Source of the DNA: CAYUQT01 sp964596165
GTDB taxonomy: Bacteria > Planctomycetota > Phycisphaerae > UBA1845 > JAFGLZ01
DNA: 64,000 bases
Reading direction: 5' to 3'
Assembly (NCBI GenBank): GCA_964596165.1
Contig: CAZQTW010000002.1
Span: forward strand, 1 to 64,000
The notes below the pieces were generated by a model that saw only the letters and a list, made by a program, of their open reading frames with translations, made no database searches and was not told the DNA's origin. Below, piece after piece: positions 18,589 through 27,800 of the stretch (its first letter is position 1; the number at the start of each line of letters is the position of its first letter). A program made the translations under genes and the position numbers.

Positions 18589-20015
18589 TGGACCCCATCA
18601 ACAAGAATGCCAAGGGTTGGATACTGGTCGTTGACGATGAGCCGCTGAAGCGAATCACGCTTCAGATCGAGCTGACCGAGGCGGGGTACCAGGTGTACGA
18701 AGCCGCGGAGGCGAAGACCGCGTTGCGCGTGCTCGACAGCCGTCCGATCGATGTTGTCGTCACGGACCTCAAGATGCCGGGCATGGACGGGCTGGCGTTT
18801 CTCGAGCATGTGAAACAGCGGCGACCGGACGTTCACGTGATTCTGATGACGGCCTTCGGTACCGTCGACACCGCCGTCGCGGCAATGAAGCGGGGCGCCT
18901 ACGATTATCTGACGAAACCCTTCACCACGGATATCCTTCTGTCGAAGATTGATCGGTTGCTGGCCTACCGGCGCACGTCGTCCGATGTCGCCGACGGAGA
19001 CGGTGTCCGTCCGGAGAGGTTGGGACGCCTGATCGGTCGCAGTCACGCCGCTCGGAATCTTTTCACCCAGATTCGAACGGTGGCCGACAGCGAACGGACA
19101 ATTCTGATCGACGGCGAGAGCGGCACGGGCAAGGAATTGGTCGCCGAGGCCATACATGAGCTGAGCCGACGTCGCGACCGGCCGTTGATCAAGTTCAGCG
19201 GCGCCGCGCTTCAACCGAATCTGCTTGAAAGCGAACTCTTCGGCCACGAGAAGGGAGCGTTTACTCACGCGATCTCCCGGAAGTTGGGTCGGTTTGAACT
19301 GGCCAACGGCGGTACGCTCTTCCTCGACGAGGTGGACGACCTTCCTCTGGAGATTCAGGTGAAGATGCTGCGCGTGATCGAACAGCAGACGTTCGAACGC
19401 GTGGGAGGAGAGGACGTCATCAAGGTTGACGTCCGCCTGGTCTGCGCAACAAAAAAGAACCTTCGGCAATTGGTGGAAGCCCGACGATTCCGCGAAGACC
19501 TTTACTACCGGCTCAATGTCATCAATTTGACGATTCCTCCCCTTCGGGACCGGCGAGAGGACATACCGGTTCTGGTCGGGCATTTCATTGAGAAACACGC
19601 CGCCATCAAGCCGGGCGGCGCGTGTCCGACGATTTCGCCGCACGCTTTGGATATTCTGATGAAGCACGATTGGCCGGGAAACGTGCGCGAGTTGGAGCAT
19701 GTGGTCGAGCGTGCGCTGGCGTTCTGCAGCGGAAACGTGATTGGCCCGGAGCATGTGCCCCCTCTGGCCGACCAGCTCGACGGAGGCGAGCATGTCATAC
19801 CGTATGCCGAGGTAGGGGCCGGGCTGACGGAGACCGTCGCCAGCATCGAGAAGCGGATGATCGAATCGGCCCTGATCCAGGCCGACTACAACCAGGCAAG
19901 GGCGGCTCAGATCTTGGGCATCCCACGGACCACGCTTCGCGACAAGATTGCCAAGTACGGATTGGGTACTGGGCCACAGACCTCCGGCGGGAATCCGTCA
20001 CTGATTGGCCAGTGA
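18588..20015 (+). CDS. NtrC-family sigma-54-type response regulator with GAFTHA loop
   Basis: This 475-residue regulator has a receiver domain (D16, D17, phospho-acceptor D60 in TDLKMPGMDG, Lys in LTKPF), an AAA+ domain with Walker A GESGTGKE at about 176-183 and Walker B GTLFLDEVDDL, and a C-terminal Fis-type helix-turn-helix (NQARAAQILGIPRTTLRDKI). The loop that contacts sigma-54 is GAFTHA at 223-228, with His in place of the fifth-position Gly of GAFTGA. That may alter sigma-54 engagement. The start overlaps the kinase stop by one base (TGATG), so the two are cotranslated. Confidence 0.94.
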   Translation: MDPINKNAKGWILVVDDEPLKRITLQIELTEAGYQVYEAAEAKTALRVLDSRPIDVVVTDLKMPGMDGLAFLEHVKQRRPDVHVILMTAFGTVDTAVAAMKRGAYDYLTKPFTTDILLSKIDRLLAYRRTSSDVADGDGVRPERLGRLIGRSHAARNLFTQIRTVADSERTILIDGESGTGKELVAEAIHELSRRRDRPLIKFSGAALQPNLLESELFGHEKGAFTHAISRKLGRFELANGGTLFLDEVDDLPLEIQVKMLRVIEQQTFERVGGEDVIKVDVRLVCATKKNLRQLVEARRFREDLYYRLNVINLTIPPLRDRREDIPVLVGHFIEKHAAIKPGGACPTISPHALDILMKHDWPGNVRELEHVVERALAFCSGNVIGPEHVPPLADQLDGGEHVIPYAEVGAGLTETVASIEKRMIESALIQADYNQARAAQILGIPRTTLRDKIAKYGLGTGPQTSGGNPSLIGQ

Positions 20016-20834
20016 CGGAAAACCGACACAGCCATAACCCCATTGTTTTTTATGGTGATATGTCCTACGCAGGATTCCATTGATGATGGGTGGCGGTTTT
20101 TCGCCAGGCCGCCTTCTGACTCTCTGGATCATTTACGGTCAATCGCTACGACATACCGTCCATAACCATTTGCCGCAAACAGCTTAAGAACCGATTTGTT
20201 CTTCCGTTTAGTTTTGGAGGTGGACTGGCACAGGACTTGACTAACACAAACATAAGGGAATTCCTGTGCTGAGTCAGTCCTGGACAGTCCCCCAGCAGCT
20301 CAGGTACTGAAAGGCGCGGTACTTAATGCAGCAGCGAGTGTGAATGGACGGGGGGGGGCGTTGGACAGGCGGCCAAAGGCGTCGGGATTCGACCGAAGAG
20401 GGACCTGGATGCCAGAGTGTGGTGGCGTCGAGGTTCGCTTGAGCAAGTGCGACGTTGGCTCGTGTGGTTGGGGCTGTCAAGTTTCTTGGGTCGGATGCCG
20501 ATAGCGGGAATTCAGACGGTGGTGTGTCATATGGGTGGAGGGGTGAGGGTCTTGTCTGGCCGTGAGTGAACTGCATTGAGGGCGCGGTAGGACACATGTT
20601 GGGCGGCCAGTCGGTTCGTTGCTGAATAGCGTGAGTTGTGCCTTTCCGATTCGATCTTCTTCCCGTTTCTCGTCGGGGACGGAGAAGTGGGTCCGGTAAA
20701 AACTTGGGTAAAGACGCCAAAAATAGAAGAAACTGCTTGTTCTGGTTTTGATTGCGTGATAGACTTCTGCCCCAACAGGGAGGTGTATCAGAACCAGGTC
20801 CAAACCAGGGGTACAGGTCCTAAGGAGAAAAAAA
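20016..20834. other. Gene-poor stretch with hairpin, sigma-54-like site and G9 run
   Basis: No gene with a recognisable product was found. Features seen are a hairpin with 8-bp arms (GCACAGGA at 20228-20235, TCCTGTGC at 20262-20269), a sequence TGGCAC-N5-TTGA at 20226-20240 that resembles a sigma-54 promoter except for the last base of the -12 element, and nine consecutive Gs at 20350-20358. A plus-strand frame ending at 20569 reads as protein-like but has no start or family. Composition is less GC-rich than elsewhere. Confidence 0.55.
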
Positions 20835-21149
20835 ATGAGGCGGTTTTGGAAACTGGCAATGTTGGTCACGGTGGGCGTGCTCCCCGTAAGTTACATGGGG
20901 TGCTTCGATCTGTATGGCGAGAAGGTCGGATTCCTTAACATGTCCATGGCCGATCCATGGTACGCTGCCGCGAATTCACCGAACGCGCCCACGGGCATCT
21001 TTGCCGCGTTTTTTAACAGCTTTCTGAATACCGGCCCGAACGAGCAGAGACTGGTCAACACGATGTGGAATTCGCTGTATACGCTGATCAAGTCCAATAT
21101 TGCCGTGTACACGCCGCAAGGTTGGGTTGACGTCGGTCGGCCCAGATAG
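20835..21149 (+). CDS. Small secreted or lipoprotein, NxFLNTG family, copy 1
   Basis: This 104-residue protein has a basic N-terminus and hydrophobic signal (FWKLAMLVTVGVLPVSYMGC), in which the Cys could be lipidated. The mature part contains FFNSFLNTGPNEQRLVN and a C-terminal YTPQGWVDVGRPR. AAGGAG precedes an A-run and the ATG. A second gene 76 bp downstream encodes a protein of near-identical length sharing the phrase N.FLNTG in a similar position after a signal peptide, so the pair looks like diverged paralogues. No known family is recognised. The location just past an NtrC-type regulator gene may be meaningful. Confidence 0.75.
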   Translation: MRRFWKLAMLVTVGVLPVSYMGCFDLYGEKVGFLNMSMADPWYAAANSPNAPTGIFAAFFNSFLNTGPNEQRLVNTMWNSLYTLIKSNIAVYTPQGWVDVGRPR

Positions 21150-21225
21150 CCGTGTGCGGGTCGGCCTGATGGAGCCTGTTTGTCGGATCAGGAGTCAGGA
21201 ACACACTCAAGGAAGGAACGAACTC

Positions 21226-21537
21226 ATGAAGACGAAGCGAATCATCCTTTCGCTAATCGTGGTCGGCAACGCCATGTTTCCCGTGATCGGCATCGCCTGT
21301 CTGAGCGGGGCCGAGCAAACGACGATCGCGAACAATTTCCTCAATACGGGACTGACCATCGCCCGCGCGAATATTGACGCTGTCATACCGAAGAGCAATC
21401 TAGGTATTCCGGCGCTGGATGCCCTGTTGGACGGCATTAACAAGGTGACGCTGGACTTGCTCCAGTACGGTATTCAGGTCGTTGCCTCCCGTCAGATCAA
21501 CTTTGCGATTCCGGATGATCCGTTCCCCGGCCCGTAG
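21226..21537 (+). CDS. Small secreted protein, NxFLNTG family, copy 2
   Basis: This 103-residue protein has a typical signal peptide (KTKRIILSLIVVGNAMFPVIGIAC), which may end in a lipidated Cys. It contains IANNFLNTGLTIARANID, then helical segments LDALLDGINKVTLDLL and VVASRQINFAIPDDPFPGP. It resembles the preceding protein in size, export signal and the NFLNTG phrase. GGAAGGAA lies upstream of the ATG at 21226. A strong intrinsic terminator 40 bp after the stop ends the unit. Function unknown; a short amphipathic secreted peptide or envelope component is an inference. Confidence 0.75.
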   Translation: MKTKRIILSLIVVGNAMFPVIGIACLSGAEQTTIANNFLNTGLTIARANIDAVIPKSNLGIPALDALLDGINKVTLDLLQYGIQVVASRQINFAIPDDPFPGP

Positions 21538-21576
21538 TGGGTCGATCGGCTGACGGAATCCCTTGTCCAAACACGA

Positions 21577-21610
21577 CGGAGACTGCCCCCCAGAGGCGGT
21601 CTCCGTTTTT
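21577..21610 (+). terminator. Strong Rho-independent terminator
   Basis: CGGAGACTGCC at 21577-21587 pairs with GGCGGTCTCCG at 21595-21605 (11-bp arms with one T:G-type mismatch position), loop of 7 nt, followed by TTTTT at 21606-21610. It closes the small secreted protein unit. Confidence 0.9.
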
Positions 21611-21738
21611 CATTGGATGGCGATCGCGCACGGTTGCGGGGAACGACGAGGTTGTGTTTGCGGACCGTATTGGGCCTTCGTGGAGTCGGTTGACCCTCAA
21701 CGGATCCTCCGTCAGAATCGACCCGGGGGAGTCCTGAA

Positions 21739-24042
21739 GTGAAAGGGCTTTGCGTGGCCCGATCGAACTTCCAACCGTTCTTGCCGTCGCTCGATCCGAA
21801 CACGCCGACGGTCAAGCACCAACAGGTGGTCCGCGTGGCGCCGCTCGCGCACGTCGACAAGGTTTACAGCTATTCGGTACCGCCCGGATTGCTCCCACGC
21901 CTGCGTGCGGGCCAGCGCGTCGAGGTGCCGTTCGGCAAGCGAAATCGGAGCACGATGGGCTTCTGTCTGGGGTTCAGCGACGAACCATGGACCAGCACGC
22001 TCAAGCCGTTGATCCGGATTGTGGACGAGCATCCGCTGCTGGATTCCCAGCTCCTTGAGTTGGGGCTGTGGATAAGCCGGTACTACTGTTGCCCGGCCGG
22101 TCGGACGCTCGCGGCCATGGTTCCCGAGCCCGTCCGTCGACAGAGCGGATTCCGACGCGTTCGCAGGGTCCGCTTGGCGAGGCCGGCGGGGGAGATTCTG
22201 TCCGAAGCCCGTCGCCTGACCGCGAAACAGCGTCGGTTGATCGAGACCCTCGCGTTCGCGGCGGCGCCCGTGGAACTGGAGGAGTTGAAGGTTTCTCTGG
22301 CCTGCGGACTCGGACCGATCACGACGGCGGCGAACCGGGGCTGGGTGGTCGTCGAGACGACCAAGGAGCCCGTTCCGTCGCCCGATTTCGACGGGCCGAT
22401 GGGGGAACCGGGCTTCTCGCTCAATGCGGATCAGCAGGCCGCGCTCAACGCGGTATGCACGGCGATCGACTCCGGCGGCTTTCGAGTTCAGTTGTTGTTC
22501 GGCGTGGCGGGTAGCGGGAAGACCGAGGTCTATGTTCGCGCGATTCAGCATGTTACGGCGCGCGGACGACAGGCGATCATGCTGATCCCGGAGATTGCGC
22601 TCACGACGCAACTGGTCTCCCGACTGGCTCGTCGTTTTCGCGATGTGGCCGTCATTCATAGCGGACTCACCGGCGCGCAGCGCTCGCTGATCTGGACCGA
22701 CATTAACGCCGGGCGTAAACGGGTGATCATCGGGACCCGCAGCGCGGTTTTTGCGCCCGCGCCCGACCTGGGCCTGATTGTTGTCGACGAGGAACAGGAC
22801 GGGAGTTACAAGAATCTTCAGGCCCCCCGATTCAACAGCCGCGACGTGGCCATCGTCAGGGCGCAGCAGGCGTCGATCCCGGTGTTGCTGGGTTCGGCGA
22901 CACCTTCGCTGGAGACCTGGTACAACGCCGAACGTCTGCCTCACTACGAGATTCTTCGCTTGCCGAATCGGGTGGCCGGTCTTCCGATGCCGCTCGTTCG
23001 CATCGTTCCGATGCAGGCCGAACGGCAGGGGAGGGCGTTTCCTGTTCTCAGCCGGCTCATGGAGGAACAGCTTCATGAGGCGCTGAGTCGCCACGAGCAG
23101 GCGGTGCTGTTGCAGAATCGTCGGGGTTACGCCAGCTACTTCTTCTGCCCGAAGTGTGGTTGGACGGCGGTATGCCCGCGATGTGACACTCGTTTGGTCT
23201 ACCACAAGACATCGGGAACGGTGCGATGCCACCGGTGCTCCACGCGTCAAGCCGCCCCTCAGGCGTGTCCCAATGCCGCATGCGGCGGGACCCCGCTGCG
23301 ATTCGGCATGGGCACGGAGCGTGTTGAGGAGGAGGTACGTCGCCGCTTTCCCCAAGCCAGGGTAGCGCGGGCGGACAGCGATACGATGACGCACCGGGAC
23401 CAGTACGAGCGTCTCATTCATCAGTTCGAGACCGGCCAGGTGGATGTCCTGATCGGCACACAGATGATCGCCAAGGGGTTGGACTTTCCGTTGGTCTCGT
23501 TTGTGGGCGTGATCAACGCCGACACGGCACTGAATCTACCCGATTTTCGAGCGGCCGAGCGAACGTTTCAGCTCGTCGCCCAAGTTGCGGGGCGGGCGGG
23601 ACGCGCGGGCGGTCACGGCGTTGTTGTCGTGCAGACCGACGCGCCGGACCCCTCGGTGATTCGGCTCGCCGCGAATCACGACTACGCCTCGTTTGCCGCC
23701 GAGGAGCTGACGCTTCGCCGTCAGATGAAACTGCCGCCCGTATGGCGGATGGCCCGTATCGTGCTTGCGGACGCCCGCGATTCCCAGGTTCGCGGCGAGG
23801 CTGAGCGGCTGGCGGAATCGATTCGGGAGGCCGCCCTGAAGGTCGGTGGGAGGCTTCAGTGTGATGGTCCCGCGCCCTGTACGATCCAGCGGGAGCGGGC
23901 GCTTTATCGCTACGACATTCTGTTGCGGGCGCAGAACGCGGATGCCCTGCAGAAAGTCCTCGACGCCATCCGGGGCGAGGTGTTGCCCGGCGCGAGGGTC
24001 AAGCAACTGACGGTCGATGTGGATCCGATCGCGCTGCTTTAG
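21739..24042 (+). CDS. priA: Primosomal protein N', replication restart helicase
   Basis: This 767-residue helicase restarts stalled replication forks. The N-terminal 3'-DNA-binding domain (YSYSVPPGLLPRLRAGQRVEVPFG) precedes the ATPase core with Walker A GVAGSGKTEVY at about 255. Motif II reads DEEQD at 350-354, where PriA usually has DEEHD. A zinc region near residues 469-520 has the paired cysteines CPKC, CPRC, CHRC and CPNAAC. Later motifs LIGTQMIAKGLDFP and QVAGRAGRAG are typical. The start is GTG with GGGGGAG 8 nt upstream. It is followed after 12 bp by an ATPase gene, so the two are probably cotranscribed. Confidence 0.96.
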   Translation: MKGLCVARSNFQPFLPSLDPNTPTVKHQQVVRVAPLAHVDKVYSYSVPPGLLPRLRAGQRVEVPFGKRNRSTMGFCLGFSDEPWTSTLKPLIRIVDEHPLLDSQLLELGLWISRYYCCPAGRTLAAMVPEPVRRQSGFRRVRRVRLARPAGEILSEARRLTAKQRRLIETLAFAAAPVELEELKVSLACGLGPITTAANRGWVVVETTKEPVPSPDFDGPMGEPGFSLNADQQAALNAVCTAIDSGGFRVQLLFGVAGSGKTEVYVRAIQHVTARGRQAIMLIPEIALTTQLVSRLARRFRDVAVIHSGLTGAQRSLIWTDINAGRKRVIIGTRSAVFAPAPDLGLIVVDEEQDGSYKNLQAPRFNSRDVAIVRAQQASIPVLLGSATPSLETWYNAERLPHYEILRLPNRVAGLPMPLVRIVPMQAERQGRAFPVLSRLMEEQLHEALSRHEQAVLLQNRRGYASYFFCPKCGWTAVCPRCDTRLVYHKTSGTVRCHRCSTRQAAPQACPNAACGGTPLRFGMGTERVEEEVRRRFPQARVARADSDTMTHRDQYERLIHQFETGQVDVLIGTQMIAKGLDFPLVSFVGVINADTALNLPDFRAAERTFQLVAQVAGRAGRAGGHGVVVVQTDAPDPSVIRLAANHDYASFAAEELTLRRQMKLPPVWRMARIVLADARDSQVRGEAERLAESIREAALKVGGRLQCDGPAPCTIQRERALYRYDILLRAQNADALQKVLDAIRGEVLPGARVKQLTVDVDPIALL

Positions 24043-24054
24043 CCGGAGGCCGAA

Positions 24055-24816
24055 GTGCAAGCCCTGTCACCACAGGATGTGCCGGCGCACTGTCGCGAGA
24101 TCGACCGCTGCAACCAACGCGGCGGCCGCATGCTCTCCATCGTGGATCTGTTGGAGGCCGGCACGGTGACTCCGGCCATGGCCGGTTACCTGATGGCGGC
24201 GATCGGCAAGGGGTGCTCCTTCATGGTGGGCGCGCTGCCCGGGGGAGCGGGCAAGACCACCGTCATGGGCGCGTTACTCAACCTCGTTCCGGCGGACGTT
24301 CACTTGGTGCCGGCCGACAGTGGCCGAACAATAAGGGAGGGGCTGAAGGATCGAAATACGAAGCGATGCTACATCTGTCATGAGATCGGCTCCGGGCCCT
24401 ATTACGCGTATCTCTGGGGCAAGGACCTGCACGACCTCTTCAGCCTGCCTGCCGCCGGGCACATGGTGGCGACCAACCTTCACGCCGACACGATCGATCA
24501 GGCTCGCGAGCAGATCTGCGGCGATAACGGCGTTCCCCTCGAACGGTTCGATCATTTCGGCCTGATGTTGTTCCTGCACGTGGGGCCGGGTCGGCGAGGC
24601 TATCAGCGCCGAGTGGCCGCCGTGTACGAACCGGCGGCCAACGGATCGCCGCGAATGATCTTCGGACCGGACCGGCGTGGGGAGATCGAGAACGTCGAAG
24701 CCTCCACGATGGTGACCGATGCGGAAAAGGAGATCGCGGTCCGGCGAATCAACGCCCTTTGCGCCGCGGGCGCTCGCACGATCCAGGAGGTCCGCAGGTG
24801 TGTGGTCGGCGTGTAG
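24055..24816 (+). CDS. Orphan CpaF/VirB11-like secretion-type ATPase
   Basis: This 253-residue protein contains Walker A PGGAGKTT at about 62-69 preceded by a helix, as in the T2SS/T4SS (GspE/VirB11/CpaF) ATPase family. Downstream comes CYICHEIGSGPYYAYLWGKD, where the family has a Walker B region near GEIRGxE, and then GHMVATNLHAD, the equivalent of the His box (GH.G.LTT.HA). It lacks the usual N-terminal domain, and no pilin, secretin or TadG-like genes lie nearby. The start is GTG with CCGGAGG upstream, 12 bp after priA. Role unknown; it may power pilus-like assembly encoded elsewhere or serve DNA-linked functions with PriA. Confidence 0.65.
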   Translation: MQALSPQDVPAHCREIDRCNQRGGRMLSIVDLLEAGTVTPAMAGYLMAAIGKGCSFMVGALPGGAGKTTVMGALLNLVPADVHLVPADSGRTIREGLKDRNTKRCYICHEIGSGPYYAYLWGKDLHDLFSLPAAGHMVATNLHADTIDQAREQICGDNGVPLERFDHFGLMLFLHVGPGRRGYQRRVAAVYEPAANGSPRMIFGPDRRGEIENVEASTMVTDAEKEIAVRRINALCAAGARTIQEVRRCVVGV

Positions 24817-24854
24817 GCGGTCCGCGGAGAAGGTCCCGGGGCGGAGGGGCGGGG

Positions 24855-27800
24855 CTACCGGGCGGCGACCGGATTCCGCACCGACTGTTCCACGGTTTCG
24901 CGCCACGCGGCGAGCTTGGTTTTCTCACACAGGAGAATCAGGCTGAATACCTGTCGCGCGTCCACTTCAACATGAACCGTGTTGTCCTTCACCCACGGTT
25001 TTGAGAGTTCGAGGCTTCGCCAGCGTCCGCCTCGAATATCGCCCACCTCGAGCAAGGTACTTGTCCGGCAGGCGCGTCTCGTCAGCCTTACCGGACCCGC
25101 TTGGATCGGCATCATGAGCAGGGCGGCGGATTCCCTTACGTCGAGACCATCCAGCGACATCACGATACCGTCCGTCCCATCGTCCAGGACGGGTTGACGG
25201 CCGATACGCAACTCCCCCTGCACCTCGGCCGCGCGGAGTCTTCCCTTCCCGTCGAACCACAACAGCGCCGGCCGGTGACGGCGGATCCCCAGCGTCACGG
25301 CTCCGAAAGGTCCGTCCCAACGAAGCGTCTGTTGCGGCGTGGAGTCATCCGCATTGTAGAACACGAATACCCGACCACCGTCCCGCATCGGAACGCGCAT
25401 GACGTGCACATAGGGGTTGTCCGGATCGAGTCGGGGGACCGGAACGCCCGCGGCATCGAGGACCAGGCGATAGAGCGGGATATCGTCGGCCAAGCGAGCC
25501 CGATCCGCACGCAGTTCAACAGGGTCCGTAGAGAAGATGACGCCGCCCTTTCCCACGGGGTACCGCGTGACAACCGGTCGACCGTCGCGGGTTGTCCAGA
25601 GCGGCGTTGCCCCGGCCAACTCCATGTCCATACATGGCTTGGCGCCGTGAATGACGGGCCGATTGGCGTCGGTGGGAAGCAGATCCTCCGCCGGTCCCTT
25701 TTCCAGATCGATTCCGGCGTACTGTTCCTTGACGAATCGCACGCCGCAGAGTTCGGTGAGTCGCTGCGTTTGCGTGCGGCGGCGCAGCGGGTCGTAGGAC
25801 ACATCGCCCGATACGTAGAGCATGCCGCCCGCCCGCACGAAGGCGACAAGCGATCGGTAGGCCGCGTCTTCCAGGCAAAACGGCACGGGCAGGAAGACGA
25901 CTTTCGCCGCAGATGGTATCACAAGCTCGTGTTCGTTGAGCATGCCGATGCCGTCGACGTGCGCGCCCATCACGAGTTGAATGCTGTTGAGGACCGCCTC
26001 GATAACCCGCGTCTTTTGTCCGCCCAGCCGGTGCGTATCCGGCGTCATGACATAGACGGCAGGGGGTTCATAGACCGGTCGGAGGTGTCGGAACAAGAGG
26101 CTCTGGTTGCGGTGGACGTACGCGGTGTCTTTTTCGACCTCGTCGCACGGATAGATCATGCCCCACGGAAAGACCCCATGGCTGCTGTCCTTCCAGCACC
26201 AGTTGTGGATTCGAGACCCGCCGAGGCCGAGCGTATAGTGGCCGACGGACAGGAACAGATCGACGGCCTGTTCGGGCGTCCGCGCCTTGTGATAGCCGTA
26301 CGCCTCCGGGGCCCGCCACGCCGGGTGTGTCTTGACGCCATATTCGCCGGGCCCGAACGATTTGCCACGGCTGCGCAGGTCGTTGTACTTCAGCAGCAAC
26401 GGCAGGCGCCGGATGTCTCGCAGGGGCTCCTCGAAGAACCCGATGTTGCTCAGGTCCAACCGGCCGATGCCGGCGGGCACATCTACTCCTGTCCAAGGCA
26501 ACTGATAGAACTCCGACGAGGTGGGATGCACGGTATCATGGCGCCGGATCGCCTCGATGAGCCCGTCGTGCCATCGCCGGATTAACGCGGCTCGGAAGAG
26601 ATTGAAATCGTAGGCGCGGACGTCGGACCACGCCATGCCGTTCTCGGGGTACTCTTCGGCGACAACCTGACCGAGGCGAACATTCCGATCATTCCAGGCG
26701 TCTTGCAGGCGTGCATCCTGGCCGTAACGGTCTTTGAGGAACTCGTTCAGCACGTTCTGAACCGCCGGAGTGATCCGGCAGCGGAGATCACCGTTGAGGT
26801 AGTAAATCAGGCCGGGAAAGCGGGCGACGCGCTGAGCGTACGTGCCGGCAAACGCGGCGTGTTTTTTCAGCGTCGCGTCATCGACGGCCACATCGTGTCC
26901 GCACAACAGGCACGGAAAGTAGACCTGCGCATACTGTTGCGCGAGTTGGGCAAGGCCCTCGACTTGGTTTAGGAACCCGGCCAGCGCCGCCGGCGAATCG
27001 GGAAGGCCGATCTGCAGGTTTTCGTAAAGGGTTACGCCGAAATCGCGGCGCAGCGCCATGTCCCGTCGCCATTGCAGCGGGGTTTCGCGATCCATGCCGA
27101 ACACGTACGACCAGTCGTCCGTTCCGAACAGAAACAGAGGCTGATCGCCGACATGCAGATAGTTGTCCCGGTAAGTCAATTGGGGGCCGGATGCGATGAC
27201 CCGGTCCTGACGGACGACACATCCACCTTCGATCACGTCGATCGGGCGATCGGGCGTCGTGGCGAGGCTCAATTCAGCCCGCAGGCGATAGAACGACTGT
27301 CCGGACTGTGCAACCGGCCATTGGAATTCGACACGTCCCGGTGACCCCGGCGCCGGCGAAAGGCGGTCCGTTCGTTCGTGAACACGATGGGACGAATCCT
27401 CGCTCAGGATCAGTGTCTTTACGGACAGATCCAGCGGTTCTCGGCCGGCGTTGAACACATGGACGGACACGCGTATCGTTTCGCCGGAGGAACAACAGGC
27501 CTTGTCCGTCAGTATGGATACGAGGTAGGCATCCCGGACGAGGTGTTCGACCAACCGTACCAGGGCCTCATTGCTTCCGTGCCGACCGACTCCGAAGACG
27601 TCATGGCTCGTCAGGCCGAAAATGGCCCAGGAGGACCCTTTCCAGGTGCCGCCGTAGTGGTGGATGATTGCCCCGGCCGTTCCTCGGAGGCGCCCGTAAA
27701 CGTCCGTGGCATCAAGCAAGGGCCGCCAGCGAGCGGTGTTGTGGCCCAGCACGCCGCAAGCGGCGTACCCCGTGATGGGCACTTGATTGAGGGGCGGGCC

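Noticed and set aside
18465..19793. 442-residue minus-strand frame over the NtrC-type regulator
   Set aside because: It is the antisense shadow of the AAA+ domain; no recognisable fold.
20080..20112. TGGCG-GTTTTT-CGCCA as a terminator after the regulator gene
   Set aside because: The T-run is in the loop, not after the stem, so it does not fit an intrinsic terminator.
20477..20869. Several minus-strand frames in the gene-poor stretch
   Set aside because: Biased composition, overlapping one another, no ribosome-binding site.
21712..23421. 569-residue minus-strand frame over priA
   Set aside because: Antisense of priA; composition typical of a GC-rich shadow frame.
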